A stretch of DNA of 53,557 nucleotides from Candidatus Aquidulcis sp. GTDB lineage: Bacteria; Chloroflexota; Anaerolineae; UBA4142. Position 1 is the stretch's first letter; each line of letters starts with the position of its first letter. The DNA lies in contig DYJA01000041.1 of assembly GCA_020723345.1 (NCBI GenBank), positions 1-53,557 of the forward strand. The letters are read 5' to 3'. Under the pieces are notes generated by a model. That model was not told the origin of the DNA and made no database searches. It saw only the letters and a list, made by a program, of their open reading frames with translations. The position numbers and the translations under genes are program-made. Of this stretch, positions 8,114 to 16,315 are shown piece after piece.

Positions 8114-9448
8114 ATGGACACGCGAAAATTTCCCGATGGTTTTCTCTGGGGCGCTGCGACTGCCGCGCATCAAGTCGAAGGCGGAAACGACAACAACGAT
8201 TGGTGGGCGTGGGAGCAAACGCCGGGTCACATCAAACGCGGCGATCAATCGGGTGTGGCGTGCGATTGGTGGCGCGGCGAACGGTACCGCGGAGATTTCG
8301 ATCTCGCGTGCGCGCTGCATCAAAACGCGCATCGCCTCTCCGTCGAATGGAGCCGCATCGAGCCGCGTGAAGGCGAGTGGAACGCGGACGCCATCGCGTT
8401 TTATCGCCGCGTGCTGACCGCGCTACGCGAACGCGGGATGGCGCCGCTCGTCACGCTTCATCATTTCGCGAATCCACTGTGGCTGCGCGCGCGCGGCGCG
8501 TGGGAGACGCAAGCGATTGTGCCGTTGTTCGAGCGTTTCGCCGCGCGCGTCGTGCAGGAACTGGGCGACCTGTGCGATTTCTGGATCACGTTCAACGAAC
8601 CGATGGTGTACGCGTACACCGGATACGTCAACGCCAAATGGGTCCCCGGCAAAAGCGATTTCGCTTTGGCGATGCGCGTGCTGATGAATGTGTTGCGCGG
8701 ACACGCGGTGGCATATCACGCGATCCATCGTGTCCAGCCACAAGCGCGCGTCGGACTGGCGCACAACATTCTCGCGTTCAAGCCCGCGGATCCAGAGTCA
8801 TGGCTGAATCGCGTGATCGTGCGCTTGCAGGATTACGCGTACAATCGCGCGTTTCTGTTGACGCTGCAAGATGGTCGCGTTCGTTTTCCGATGGGCATTG
8901 GTGGGCGCGTGCCGGAAGCGATGGGCACGCAAGATTTCCTCGGCTTGAACTTTTATTTTTCGCGACGCGTCGTCGTCGATTTCTCGCAGCCCGGTTCACT
9001 CTTTGGTCGGACGTTGCCCGCGCAACCCTGGGGCGTGCCGTACGACGACGAGTTGCTCGAATGGTTCGGCAAAGGCGACATCGATCCTGCAAGTTTTTAT
9101 CGCACGGTGAAATGGCTCGCCGAGTACGGCAAAGGCGCGCCGATTTACATCACGGAAAACGGCGTGCCCGATCGCTATGACGAATTGCGCCCGCGTTATC
9201 TCGTCACGTATCTTGCCGCGCTCCAGCGCGCGATTGCCGAAGGCGCGCCGGTCAAAGGTTATTTTCACTGGACGCTCGTCGATAATTTCGAATGGGCAGA
9301 GGGTTACACTTTGCCTTTTGGTTTGATTGCGAACGATCGCGCGACGCAGACGCGCACACCCAAACCAAGCGCGGCGCTCTACGCGCGGATCGCGCGCGAG
9401 AACGGAATTGCGAGCGAGTTGATTGAAAAGTATGGACACGCGAACTGA
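8114..9448 (+). CDS. Glycoside hydrolase family 1 (beta-glucosidase-like)
   Basis: 444 aa. The protein opens FPDGFLWGAATAAHQVEGG, the N-terminal signature of GH1. The acid/base Glu is at about residue 162 in TFNEP and the nucleophile Glu at about 348 in YITENG. A substrate-binding W-E pair is seen near DNFEWAEGY. GH1 enzymes hydrolyse beta-glucosides, galactosides and related sugars with retention. Its length is near the usual 440-480. No signal peptide, so cytosolic. Its stop lies 17 bases inside the aldolase gene, pointing to one transcript. Confidence 0.93.
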   Translation: MDTRKFPDGFLWGAATAAHQVEGGNDNNDWWAWEQTPGHIKRGDQSGVACDWWRGERYRGDFDLACALHQNAHRLSVEWSRIEPREGEWNADAIAFYRRVLTALRERGMAPLVTLHHFANPLWLRARGAWETQAIVPLFERFAARVVQELGDLCDFWITFNEPMVYAYTGYVNAKWVPGKSDFALAMRVLMNVLRGHAVAYHAIHRVQPQARVGLAHNILAFKPADPESWLNRVIVRLQDYAYNRAFLLTLQDGRVRFPMGIGGRVPEAMGTQDFLGLNFYFSRRVVVDFSQPGSLFGRTLPAQPWGVPYDDELLEWFGKGDIDPASFYRTVKWLAEYGKGAPIYITENGVPDRYDELRPRYLVTYLAALQRAIAEGAPVKGYFHWTLVDNFEWAEGYTLPFGLIANDRATQTRTPKPSAALYARIARENGIASELIEKYGHAN

Positions 9449-10244
9449 AAACGATCTTCGCCAACGCATTGTCGAAATCGGCAAATTGATGCGCCAGAAA
9501 AATTTCGTCGCAGCGGGCGACGGAAATATTTCCGCGCGCCTGGATCGCGATCGCTTGCTCGTCACGCCGAGCGGTTTTAGCAAAGGATTTCTCGATCCCG
9601 AACAATTGATCGTCGTCGACCTGCAAGGCGAAAAAACCGCGCCGCAGTTTGGCAAGTGGCGCGATCTCAAACCGTCGTCCGAGATCCGACTTCACCTCGA
9701 ATGTTATCGCCAGCGCGCCGACGTGCGCGCGGTGATTCACGCGCATCCGCCGCACGCGATTGCGTGTACGCTCGCGGGCGTTTCGCTCGCGAAATGCGTT
9801 TTGCCCGAAGTGGTGTACGATCTCGGCACGATTCCGACCGCACCGTACGCCACGCCGACGAGCGCGGAAGGACCGCTCGCGGTGCGCGAACTGATCGCCA
9901 AGTACGACGCGCTGATGCTGGATCGGCACGGTTCGGTGACGGTTGGCGCGGATCTGTGGGAAGCGTACATGCGGCTCGAACGCGTCGAACATTCCGCGCA
10001 GGTGACGCTTGCCGCGCAGCAGGCGTTGGGCAAGCCGGTCTCCGCGCTTTCCGACGATGCGATTTCCAAACTTGCCGCGCTGCGCCGCGACATTTTCGCG
10101 CAGCGCAACCGCGATGTCTGCGCCGAGTGCAACGCGTGTCCCGCGAGCGAACGCCATCCGTCGCGTCAACGCGTCAGCGCGTCGCCCGATTTGGCGCGGC
10201 TCGAAATGCTGATCGAATCCGAGGTTCGTCGCGCAATGAAGTAG
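9432..10244 (+). CDS. Class II aldolase (L-fuculose-phosphate-aldolase-like) with extra C-terminal tail
   Basis: 270 aa, ATG at 9432 overlapping the GH1 end. Zn ligands are His103 and His105 in VIHAHPPH and His166 in DRHGSV; the catalytic Glu is about 84 in PSSEIRLH. Such enzymes split fuculose- or rhamnulose-1-phosphate into dihydroxyacetone phosphate and lactaldehyde. Beyond the usual fold the protein has a CxxCxxC (residues 230, 233, 236), a polar linker and a terminal amphipathic helix (DLARLEMLIESEVRRAMK) resembling a microcompartment encapsulation peptide. The aldehyde product would suit the nearby PduP-type dehydrogenase. Substrate is inferred. Confidence 0.87.
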   Translation: MDTRTENDLRQRIVEIGKLMRQKNFVAAGDGNISARLDRDRLLVTPSGFSKGFLDPEQLIVVDLQGEKTAPQFGKWRDLKPSSEIRLHLECYRQRADVRAVIHAHPPHAIACTLAGVSLAKCVLPEVVYDLGTIPTAPYATPTSAEGPLAVRELIAKYDALMLDRHGSVTVGADLWEAYMRLERVEHSAQVTLAAQQALGKPVSALSDDAISKLAALRRDIFAQRNRDVCAECNACPASERHPSRQRVSASPDLARLEMLIESEVRRAMK

Positions 10245-10302
10245 GACGCGGACAAACGCGGATGAACGCGGAAAATCATAAATCTGAAATCTGAAATCGA
10301 AA
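10245..10302. repeat. Short-unit repeats (ACGCGGA and CTGAAAT families)
   Basis: Three ACGCGGA-type units spaced about 10 bases are followed by CTGAAATCTGAAATC. The array reaches to within about 5 bases of the next ATG. Confidence 0.65.
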
Positions 10303-10587
10303 ATGGTAGTTGGAGTCTGCACGCTCGAACTGGATATTCCCGCGAGCCAATCGCTCAAAGACAAGCGCCACGTCGTCAAGTCGGTGATCGCGCGCGTGCG
10401 CCAATCGTTCAATGTTTCGGTTGCCGAAGTGGATTCGCTCGACGCGTGGCAGCGCGCGACCATCGGTATCGTTTGCGTGTCGGCAGACGCGGAGTACGCG
10501 CACGGCTTGCTCGAAAAAGTGATCGACAACATCGAGCGCAGTCGGTTGGACGCGGTGATTGCGGATTACAGCATCGAGATGTGGTAA
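10303..10587 (+). CDS. DUF503 (YlxP-like) protein
   Basis: 94 aa. The sequence VGVCTLELDIPASQSLKDKRHVVKS, a middle region NVSVAEVD and the ending IERSRLDAVIADYSIEMW are diagnostic for DUF503. This small ferredoxin-fold-like family is often encoded near translation or ribosome-binding-factor genes. Its molecular role is not settled. Here it stands alone after the microcompartment-related genes. Repeat sequence occupies the region where a ribosome binding site would be. Confidence 0.88.
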   Translation: MVVGVCTLELDIPASQSLKDKRHVVKSVIARVRQSFNVSVAEVDSLDAWQRATIGIVCVSADAEYAHGLLEKVIDNIERSRLDAVIADYSIEMW

Positions 10588-10593
10588 AGACGC

Positions 10594-11114
10594 GAAAGAA
10601 ACGCGAAAGGCGCGCGAAAGGAGACGACGCAATGTCTCAACCACAAAGAGTTGCGCGACATCAATTCGAGTCACTTTCGTACAAAGTGATCGCAGCGTGC
10701 ATTGATGTACAGCGACAATTGGGAACACATTGCAAAGAAACCGATTATCAGCGCGCGCTGGAAATTGCGTTACCCAAGTACGGTGTTCAATTCGAGCGTG
10801 AAGTTGTCGTGCCAATTTTCTATGATGGCGTTCTGGTCACAGATCGTCGCGTTGATTTTGTCTGCTGGGATGACCACAATCGTCTCTTGTTGGAAACCAA
10901 GGCAGAATTAACGATTCGTCCATCGGACGTAAAGCAATCTTTGTTATTTGTGACCAAGAGCAACGAAAAACTCTGTCTGCTGGTCAACTTTGGTCAGAAG
11001 CCAATTCGCCCACGCCGTTTTGTCAACACAGTCGCAGCGCATTCCCCGCGTTGATCGATCCCCATTCTTTCGCGTCTTTTCGCGCTCCTTTCGTGTTCCT
11101 TTCGCGTTTCTTTC
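10594..11114. repeat. Inverted repeat arms of ACGCGAAAG units framing one gene
   Basis: The left arm (about 10586-10622) contains GAAAGAAACGCGAAAGG at 10594-10610. Its exact 17-base reverse complement lies at 11098-11114 inside a longer complementary array (about 11066-11120). Both arms are built from 9-11-base units around CGCGAAAG. The GxxExxY gene lies entirely between them, giving a cassette-like structure of about 520 bp. Confidence 0.8.
10632..11054 (+). CDS. GxxExxY-family protein
   Basis: 140 aa. The ATG at 10632 is preferred to upstream in-frame starts that would run through the repeat. The pattern SYKVIAACIDVQRQLGTHCKETDYQRAL, then FEREVVVPIFYDG, DFVCWD and LLLETKA...LLVNFGQKPI matches the GxxExxY family, small PD-(D/E)XK-like proteins. 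The first Gly of the name motif is His here (HCKETDY), a variant. Function of the family is unproven. It lies between inverted repeat arms and shows no operon link to neighbours. Confidence 0.8.
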   Translation: MSQPQRVARHQFESLSYKVIAACIDVQRQLGTHCKETDYQRALEIALPKYGVQFEREVVVPIFYDGVLVTDRRVDFVCWDDHNRLLLETKAELTIRPSDVKQSLLFVTKSNEKLCLLVNFGQKPIRPRRFVNTVAAHSPR

Positions 11115-11123
11115 GTGTCACGT

Positions 11124-11152
11124 TTGCCAATCTACTAACTTGATGCTAAAAT
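11124..11152 (+). promoter_or_regulatory. Sigma-70-type promoter for the flippase-like gene
   Basis: TTGCCA (11124-11129), a 17-base spacer and TAAAAT (11147-11152). The predicted start of transcription is about 30 bases before the ATG at 11189. Confidence 0.6.
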
Positions 11153-11188
11153 AGCGCACGTTGTAAAGTTTGCGCGTCAAGGAAACGA

Positions 11189-12202
11189 ATGTTGAAATCG
11201 GCTCGCTTTTGGATCGGACTTGGCATCAGCGCGGTCTGTTTGTATTTTGCGTTTCAGGGAATTCAGTTCGACAAATTGCTCGACGCGTTGATCGGAATTG
11301 ATTGGATGTGGATGCTGGTCGCCGCGTTCTTCTTTTTTGTTAGTTATGCCGGACGCGTTTTCCGCTGGCAGTTGTTGTTTTATCCGCAAAAACCGCGCTG
11401 GGATAAAACCTTTTACGCGCTCAACATCGGCTATTTTCTGAGCAACCTTTTGCCCGCGCGCTTGGGCGACATTATCCGCGCGTACCTGATCGGCGACATC
11501 GAAAACGTGGGCAAAGCGCGCGCGCTTTCTACCGTCGTCGTCGAGCGGCTGAGCGACGGCTTGACCGTCGTGTTGCTGCTCGCGGTGACCGCGCTCTTCG
11601 TGCCGAACATTCCGATGGAAGCGCGGCAAGGCGCGATCGGCGTCGCGGCGACGGGAATTGGCGGCGTCGCGTTTTTGTTGGTCTTGTCATTTCAGAAAGA
11701 GCGCGGGATGAATTTGCTGCGTCGATTGACCGCGCCGATTCCGTTCTTGCAAAATCCAAAACTGTGGGGCGCGCTCGAATCGCTGATCGACGGTTTCGCG
11801 ATTTTGCGTTCGCCGCGCGAAATTTTTGGCGTCGCGCTCTGGTCGGTTTTTGTGTGGCTCACCGGCGGCGTGATTTACTGGGTCACGATGCGCGCGATGA
11901 ATTTGGATCTGGCGGTTGCCGCCGCGTTTCTCGTGATGCTGGTCACGTCGCTCGTCGTCGTCGTTCCCTCGTCGCCGGGTTACATTGGCGTGTTTCACTA
12001 TGCCGCGCAGTTGACGTTGATGAGTGTGTTCGGCGTGGAAAAATCTGCCGCGCTCAGTTACGCCATCGTCGTCCACGCGTTCAGTTACCTTTTGTTGATT
12101 GTGCTGGGCGTTTTTTCGATGTGGCACGAAGGTTTGAGTTATCAAAAGTTGCAGACGATTCAGCAAGGCAATCAGGCGATTGGGCAATCGGGCAATCAGT
12201 GA
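11189..12202 (+). CDS. Flippase-like membrane protein (lysylphosphatidylglycerol synthase TM family)
   Basis: 337 aa with about eight membrane segments. The motif block NIGYFLSNLLPARLGDIIRAYLIG followed by ALSTVVVERLSDGL, and a later PSSPGYIGVFHY, are diagnostic of the pfam03706-type family. This family includes the membrane half of MprF and stand-alone proteins in polyisoprenoid-glycan loci. A role in moving lipid-linked sugars is likely but unproven. The last residues (QAIGQSGNQ) are read from the repeat array that starts at about 12170. It has its own promoter and opens the surface-glycan region. Confidence 0.82.
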   Translation: MLKSARFWIGLGISAVCLYFAFQGIQFDKLLDALIGIDWMWMLVAAFFFFVSYAGRVFRWQLLFYPQKPRWDKTFYALNIGYFLSNLLPARLGDIIRAYLIGDIENVGKARALSTVVVERLSDGLTVVLLLAVTALFVPNIPMEARQGAIGVAATGIGGVAFLLVLSFQKERGMNLLRRLTAPIPFLQNPKLWGALESLIDGFAILRSPREIFGVALWSVFVWLTGGVIYWVTMRAMNLDLAVAAAFLVMLVTSLVVVVPSSPGYIGVFHYAAQLTLMSVFGVEKSAALSYAIVVHAFSYLLLIVLGVFSMWHEGLSYQKLQTIQQGNQAIGQSGNQ

Positions 12203-12236
12203 TCAGGCAATCGGGCAACTGGTTACTGATTGACTA
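12165..12236. repeat. GGGCAATC-type repeat array at a gene end
   Basis: Repeats of GGCAATC/GGGCAATC with complementary GATTG units extend from the last codons of the flippase-like gene to just before the next start. The array supplies the C-terminal residues of the upstream protein. Confidence 0.65.
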
Positions 12237-12256
12237 CTTCAAATCGGTGGAGATGT

Positions 12257-13279
12257 GTGAATAAAATCCTCGTCACCGGCGGCTGCGGTTTCATCGGTTG
12301 TAATTGGGTGGATCGATTGTTGGCGCGCGGACAGCGCGTCGTCGCGTTCGATAATTTGTCGCGGCGCGGTTCGGAAAAGAACGCGGCATGGCTGCGCGGC
12401 AAGTACGGCTCCAAGTTTGAATTGATTCGCGCCGACATTCGCGACGCGCGCGCGATTACCGACGCGGCGCGCGACGTGGACGCGATTTACCATTTCGCCG
12501 CGCAGGTCACCGTCACGACATCGGTCACCGATCCGCGCGAAGATTTCGAGATCAACGCGCTCGGCACGTTCAACGTGCTGGAAGCCGCGCGCGCGTCGGG
12601 ACGCAATCCGTTTTTTCTCTACGCTTCGACGAACAAGGTGTACGGCGGAATGGACGACGTTGCCGCCGTCGAAAAAGCGACGCGCTACGAATTTCGCGAT
12701 TTGCGCGGCGGCGTATCGGAAGCGCAGCCGCTCGATTTCCATTCGCCGTACGGATGCAGCAAGGGCGCGGCAGATCAATACGTGCGCGACTATTTTCGCA
12801 TCTACAGTTTGCCGACGGTTGTCTTTCGCCAGTCCGCGATTTACGGCTATCGCCAGTTCGGCGTCGAAGATCAGGGCTGGCTCGCGTGGTTCATCATCGC
12901 GGCAGTGCTGGGCAAGCCGATCACGATTTTCGGCGATGGCAAGCAGGTGCGCGATATGCTTTTCATCGACGATCTGCTCGACGCGTACGACGCGGCAGCC
13001 ACGCGGATTGATCGCGTCGCGGGACAAGTGTACAACATCGGCGGCGGACCGCGCAATACAATTTCAGTCTGGACAGAATTCGCGCCAATGCTCGAAAAAT
13101 TATTGGGCAAGTCAATCCCAGTTCAGCGCGGCGATTGGCGTCCCGGCGATCAGCGCGTCTGCGTCTACGACACGTCGAAAGCGCAACGCGAGTTGGGTTG
13201 GCAGCCAAAGATCGGTGTACAAGAAGGCGTGGAGAAATTGTATCGGTGGGTGGTGGAAAACGAAAACCTGTTTTGGTAG
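12257..13279 (+). CDS. NAD-dependent SDR epimerase, CDP-paratose 2-epimerase-like
   Basis: 340 aa. The GTG at 12257 was chosen because the NAD-binding TGGCGFIG then sits near the N-terminus and GGTGGAG precedes it. The catalytic Tyr165 and Lys169 are in SPYGCSKG; LYASTNKVYGGMDDVA, FRQSAIYGYRQFGVEDQGW and YGDGKQVRD-like FGDGKQVRDMLF match CDP-paratose/tyvelose epimerases. By family it would interconvert nucleotide-linked dideoxyhexoses for surface polysaccharide. Extended SDR length is normal. The genes around it fit this role. Confidence 0.85.
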   Translation: MNKILVTGGCGFIGCNWVDRLLARGQRVVAFDNLSRRGSEKNAAWLRGKYGSKFELIRADIRDARAITDAARDVDAIYHFAAQVTVTTSVTDPREDFEINALGTFNVLEAARASGRNPFFLYASTNKVYGGMDDVAAVEKATRYEFRDLRGGVSEAQPLDFHSPYGCSKGAADQYVRDYFRIYSLPTVVFRQSAIYGYRQFGVEDQGWLAWFIIAAVLGKPITIFGDGKQVRDMLFIDDLLDAYDAAATRIDRVAGQVYNIGGGPRNTISVWTEFAPMLEKLLGKSIPVQRGDWRPGDQRVCVYDTSKAQRELGWQPKIGVQEGVEKLYRWVVENENLFW

Positions 13280-13323
13280 TTGGATGGTTGGGTGGTGCGA
13301 TGGTCAGGCGAGGTCTGGTGTAA

Positions 13324-13532
13324 ATGAAGTTGGCGCGTGCCAAGATTCGTAGGTACGAGAAAAGATACGGCGTATCCTATCAAACACTCGCGCGTCGCGT
13401 CCAAACGGATGCGGGGTTCCTCCGACGCGTGGAAAAATGAACCCAATGTGGGAGTCAGACGCGATGGGATGGAAGTATCGGCTTGAAGAACGCGATGAGT
13501 TGGAAAATCAATCTCCAATCTCCAATCTTTAA
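13324..13532 (+). pseudogene. Possible frameshifted small ORF
   Basis: A 38-codon frame (MKLARAKIRRYEKRYGVSYQ...) ends in TGA at 13440. A second frame then begins MNPMWESDAMGWKYRLEER and ends in repeat-derived residues. The two together resemble a short antitoxin-like or helix-rich protein with a frame slip near 13436. Each half alone is too short to name. The region lies in the 258-base gap between the epimerase and the GT4 gene. This is a weak call. Confidence 0.3.
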
Positions 13533-13535
13533 TCT
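13511..13535. repeat. Heptamer array (CAATCTC)
   Basis: Units CAATCTC, CAATCTC, CAATCTT and TAATCTC in tandem, ending three bases before the ATG at 13539. It belongs to the same unit family as the array at 3701. Confidence 0.8.
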
Positions 13536-13538
13536 CAA

Positions 13539-14693
13539 ATGAAAATTCTGATCGCGCTTACCTATTATCGTCCCCACATCAGTGGACTGACCATCTACGT
13601 CGAACGGCTCGCACAAACGCTGGCGGCGCGCGGACATCGTGTCACCGTTCTCACTTCGCATTACCTCAAGGATTTGCCGTACCGCGAAGAAATCGAAGGG
13701 GTGACGGTCGTTCGACACCCTGTCGCGTTTCGGTTCAGCAAAGGCAGCATCATGCCGGGCTTTTTGTCGCGCGCGTACGCGTTGATGCGCGCGCACGATG
13801 TCGTCAGCGTGCATCTGCCGCAAGCCGAAGCGGGACCGCTCGCCGTGATCGGGCGATGGCTCGCGCGCAAACCCGTTGTGCTGACGTACCACTGCGATTT
13901 GCAATTGCCGCCGGGCATTCTGAATCGCGCGATCGATCGCGCGGTCTTTGCGTCCAACTGGATCGCCGGACGCTTGGCGGATCGGATCGTCGCGTACACG
14001 GACGATTACGCGCGCAACTCGCCGCTGCTCTCGCGGTTCCAAGATAAAATCGTCGTTATCTATCCGCCCGTGATCATGCCCGCTCCGGTACCCGCCGCGG
14101 TTGCTGCGTTGAAAAAGAAATATCGCGCGGATGGACACGTCATCGTCGGCTTTGCCGCGCGTTTTGCGGAAGAAAAAGGCGTGGACTGCCTCATCGAGTC
14201 GATTCCGTTCGTGCGCGAGAGAATTCCGAACGTGAAATATTTATTTGCAGGCGAGTACCAAAACGTGATCGGCGAAAATGTGTGGGCGCGCTTGCAGCCG
14301 CTGATCGAACAGTATCGCGATTATCTGGAATTTCTGGGACCGGTGCCGAACAAAGAGATGGGCAATTTCTTTGGCGCGTGCGATGTGCTGACGGTGCCGA
14401 GCATCAACTCGACCGAGTCGTTCGGTCTCGTGCAGATCGAAGCGATGCTGAGCGGCTGTCCCGTCGTCGCCTCCAATTTGCCTGGCGTACGCGAACCCGC
14501 GCGCGTGACGAAGATGGGCGAGATCGTGCCGATCAAAGACGCGCGCGCGCTCGCCGATGGCATCGTGCGTGTGCTGCAAAATCGCGCGGCGTACCTTCGC
14601 CCGCGCGTGGAAATCGAAGCGATGTTCTCGCTGGAAAATACGGTGGTGGCGTACGAATCATTGTTTGGATCGTTGCGCGGGAGGGCGGTATGA
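13539..14693 (+). CDS. GT4-family glycosyltransferase (GT-B fold)
   Basis: 384 aa. The N-terminal half has MKILIALTYYRPHISGLTIYVERLA and HRVTVLTSHY, the acceptor domain of GT4 enzymes. The C-terminal half has HVIVGFAARFAEEKGVD and the nucleotide-sugar motif STESFGLVQIEAMLSGCPVVAS with the EX7E-type Glu pair. It should transfer a sugar from a nucleotide donor to a lipid or glycan on the cytosolic face. It has no membrane spans. It follows the CDP-sugar epimerase and overlaps the broken Uma2 gene by 4 bases. Confidence 0.9.
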   Translation: MKILIALTYYRPHISGLTIYVERLAQTLAARGHRVTVLTSHYLKDLPYREEIEGVTVVRHPVAFRFSKGSIMPGFLSRAYALMRAHDVVSVHLPQAEAGPLAVIGRWLARKPVVLTYHCDLQLPPGILNRAIDRAVFASNWIAGRLADRIVAYTDDYARNSPLLSRFQDKIVVIYPPVIMPAPVPAAVAALKKKYRADGHVIVGFAARFAEEKGVDCLIESIPFVRERIPNVKYLFAGEYQNVIGENVWARLQPLIEQYRDYLEFLGPVPNKEMGNFFGACDVLTVPSINSTESFGLVQIEAMLSGCPVVASNLPGVREPARVTKMGEIVPIKDARALADGIVRVLQNRAAYLRPRVEIEAMFSLENTVVAYESLFGSLRGRAV

Positions 14694-15530
14694 CCAAGCC
14701 ACGCAAGACGCGGTCGGCGTACAAACCGCGCGCGCGGCGCGTCGCGGGAGCGCGCGTCGCCGCGCCGACAGCGGAATATCATTATCCAGAACAAGGGCAA
14801 TGGACGTACGACGATTGGGCGCGCCTGCCCGACGATGGCACGCGCTATGAAGTCATCGATGGAGAATTGTTTATGACGCCACCACCTGCGCTCGCGCATC
14901 AATATTCGGCATGGTTCAAGTTAGCTTGACACTTTTCCAGGACAGAAGACTTGGCGAACTGGACATAAGAGTCAAGAATCCACAGTTTTATGCTCAAAAT
15001 AGCCACTTCGAGGCACTTGGTTGCCGAAAAATTTCCGAACCGTTGTGCAAAAGTGTCAATCTAACTTTTCAGAGTTTTTGAACCATGCCCAATATTCGCT
15101 TGACGATTTGTTGTTTGCGATGACCAATTTCGTGAAGGCGCGGCGACTGGGGAGAGTAATATCGTCGCCTGTCGGCGTTCGTTTGCCGACTCAACCCGTG
15201 CCGCTCGAACCCGACATCGTTTTTGTTTCGACCGCGCGCAAATCTATCATTGCGGAAAAATACATCGAAGGTGTGCCCGATTTGGTGGTGGAAGTCCTCT
15301 CGCCGAGCAATTGGATCTATGATCGCAAGGAGAAATTTCAGGTGTATCAAACGGCGGGCGTGCCAGAATATTGGATTGTCGATTACCGCGCCAAGACGGT
15401 GGAAGTGTTTGTGTTGGAAAAAGGCGAGTACACTTTGCTGGGTAAGTGGGGCATGGGCGAAACCGCGACGTCGCGCATCCTCGTCAGCTTTCAAGTCGCG
15501 GTCGCCGAAATTTTCCGCGACATTGATTGA
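14690..15530 (+). pseudogene. Uma2-family nuclease-like gene split by a 182-bp insertion
   Basis: The first part (14690-14907) gives a basic N-terminus and then YEVIDGELFMTPPPALAHQYS. The second part (15090-15530) continues the same protein with LDDLLFAMTNFVKARRLG, LEPDIVFVS, PDLVVEVLSPS and VYQTAGVPEYWIVD. These are Uma2 hallmarks of a PD-(D/E)XK-like fold. Removing the insertion plus one copy of its 8-bp target duplication rejoins the frame exactly (HQYS-LDDLL). As it stands the first part ends early at TGA 14927-14929 after SAWFKLA. The downstream part could still be translated from 15021 or an internal start, but would lack the first active-site region. Confidence 0.85.
14908..15089. mobile_element. 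182-bp MITE-like element with terminal inverted repeats
   Basis: Terminal inverted repeats GGCATGGTTCAA (14908-14919) and TTGAACCATGCC (15078-15089) are perfect over 12 bp. A second inverted pair lies inside them: GTTAGCTTGACACTTTT at 14920-14936 with AAAAGTGTCAATCTAAC at 15049-15065. The target duplication CAATATTC flanks it at 14900-14907 and 15090-15097. No transposase is encoded, so it is non-autonomous. The transposase family is unknown; an 8-bp duplication is compatible with several. Confidence 0.88.
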
Positions 15531-15532
15531 TC

Positions 15533-16315
15533 ATGCCACGCGATTACCTCGTCGAACATCTCATTGCGATTCCATCTTTCCGCGCGCTGCTGCGCGCGGT
15601 CGAAGCGCGCAAGATCGCCGCGCTCGATCTGCCGCGTCCGATTCTCGATCTCGGCTGCGGTGACGGACATTTCGCGCAGGCGACGTTCACTGCGCCGCTC
15701 GACGTGGGAATCGATCCGTCGCCGCAAGCGATTGCCGAAGCCGCGCGCCGCGAGATGCACCGCGAACTGCGCGTCTTGAATAGCAACCAGATGCCATTCG
15801 CCGACGGCGCGTTCGCGACGGTACTGAGCAATTCCGTCGTCGAGCACATTCCCGACATCGACGCGACGCTGCGCGAGACGCACCGCGTTCTGAAACCCGG
15901 TGGTCTGTTCGTTTTCACGACGCCGTCGCATCACTTTGCGGAATTTCTTTTCTTTGCCGATTCTTTGCGCGCCGTGCGTTTGACGCGATTGTCGCGCGCG
16001 TACGAAAATTATTTTAATCGTATCTCGCGCCACTATCGCACCGATTCGCCCGACGTGTGGATCGAGCGGCTCGCTCGATTCGGCTTTGGCGTGCGCGAAT
16101 GGCACGCGTACTTTTCGCGCGCCGCGTCGCACCTGTTCGATCTCGCGCACTACTATTCGTCGCCGACGCTGTTGTACAAGAAATTGTTCGGACGCTGGAT
16201 CATCGCGCCGTACCGCGCCAATTTCATTCTGATCGAATCCTTGTGGCGACGTTTCTACGACGAGCCGCCGACGGACCAAGGCGCATATCTTTTTTTCCTG
16301 TGTGAGAAAAAGTGA
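15533..16315 (+). CDS. SAM-dependent class I methyltransferase
   Basis: 260 aa. The ATG at 15533 lies just after the Uma2 stop. SAM-binding motif I is ILDLGCGDGHFA, with acidic loop DVGIDPSPQAI. Motif IV is ATVLSNSVVEHIPD, followed by the post-motif RVLKPGGLFVFTTPS. This is the Methyltransf_11 plan. The substrate is not visible; its place between glycosyltransferases suggests a sugar or polyprenyl-linked target. Its stop overlaps the GTG start of the GT39 gene. Confidence 0.85.
   Translation: MPRDYLVEHLIAIPSFRALLRAVEARKIAALDLPRPILDLGCGDGHFAQATFTAPLDVGIDPSPQAIAEAARREMHRELRVLNSNQMPFADGAFATVLSNSVVEHIPDIDATLRETHRVLKPGGLFVFTTPSHHFAEFLFFADSLRAVRLTRLSRAYENYFNRISRHYRTDSPDVWIERLARFGFGVREWHAYFSRAASHLFDLAHYYSSPTLLYKKLFGRWIIAPYRANFILIESLWRRFYDEPPTDQGAYLFFLCEKK

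Noticed and set aside
13438-13440. TGA in the small ORF after the epimerase as another selenocysteine codon
   Set aside because: Sequence after it shows no conserved pattern in the same frame and better continuity is found in another frame, so a frameshift or chance ORF is likelier.
14908-15089. Complete insertion sequence
   Set aside because: Only 182 bp and no transposase frame; it can only be a non-autonomous element.
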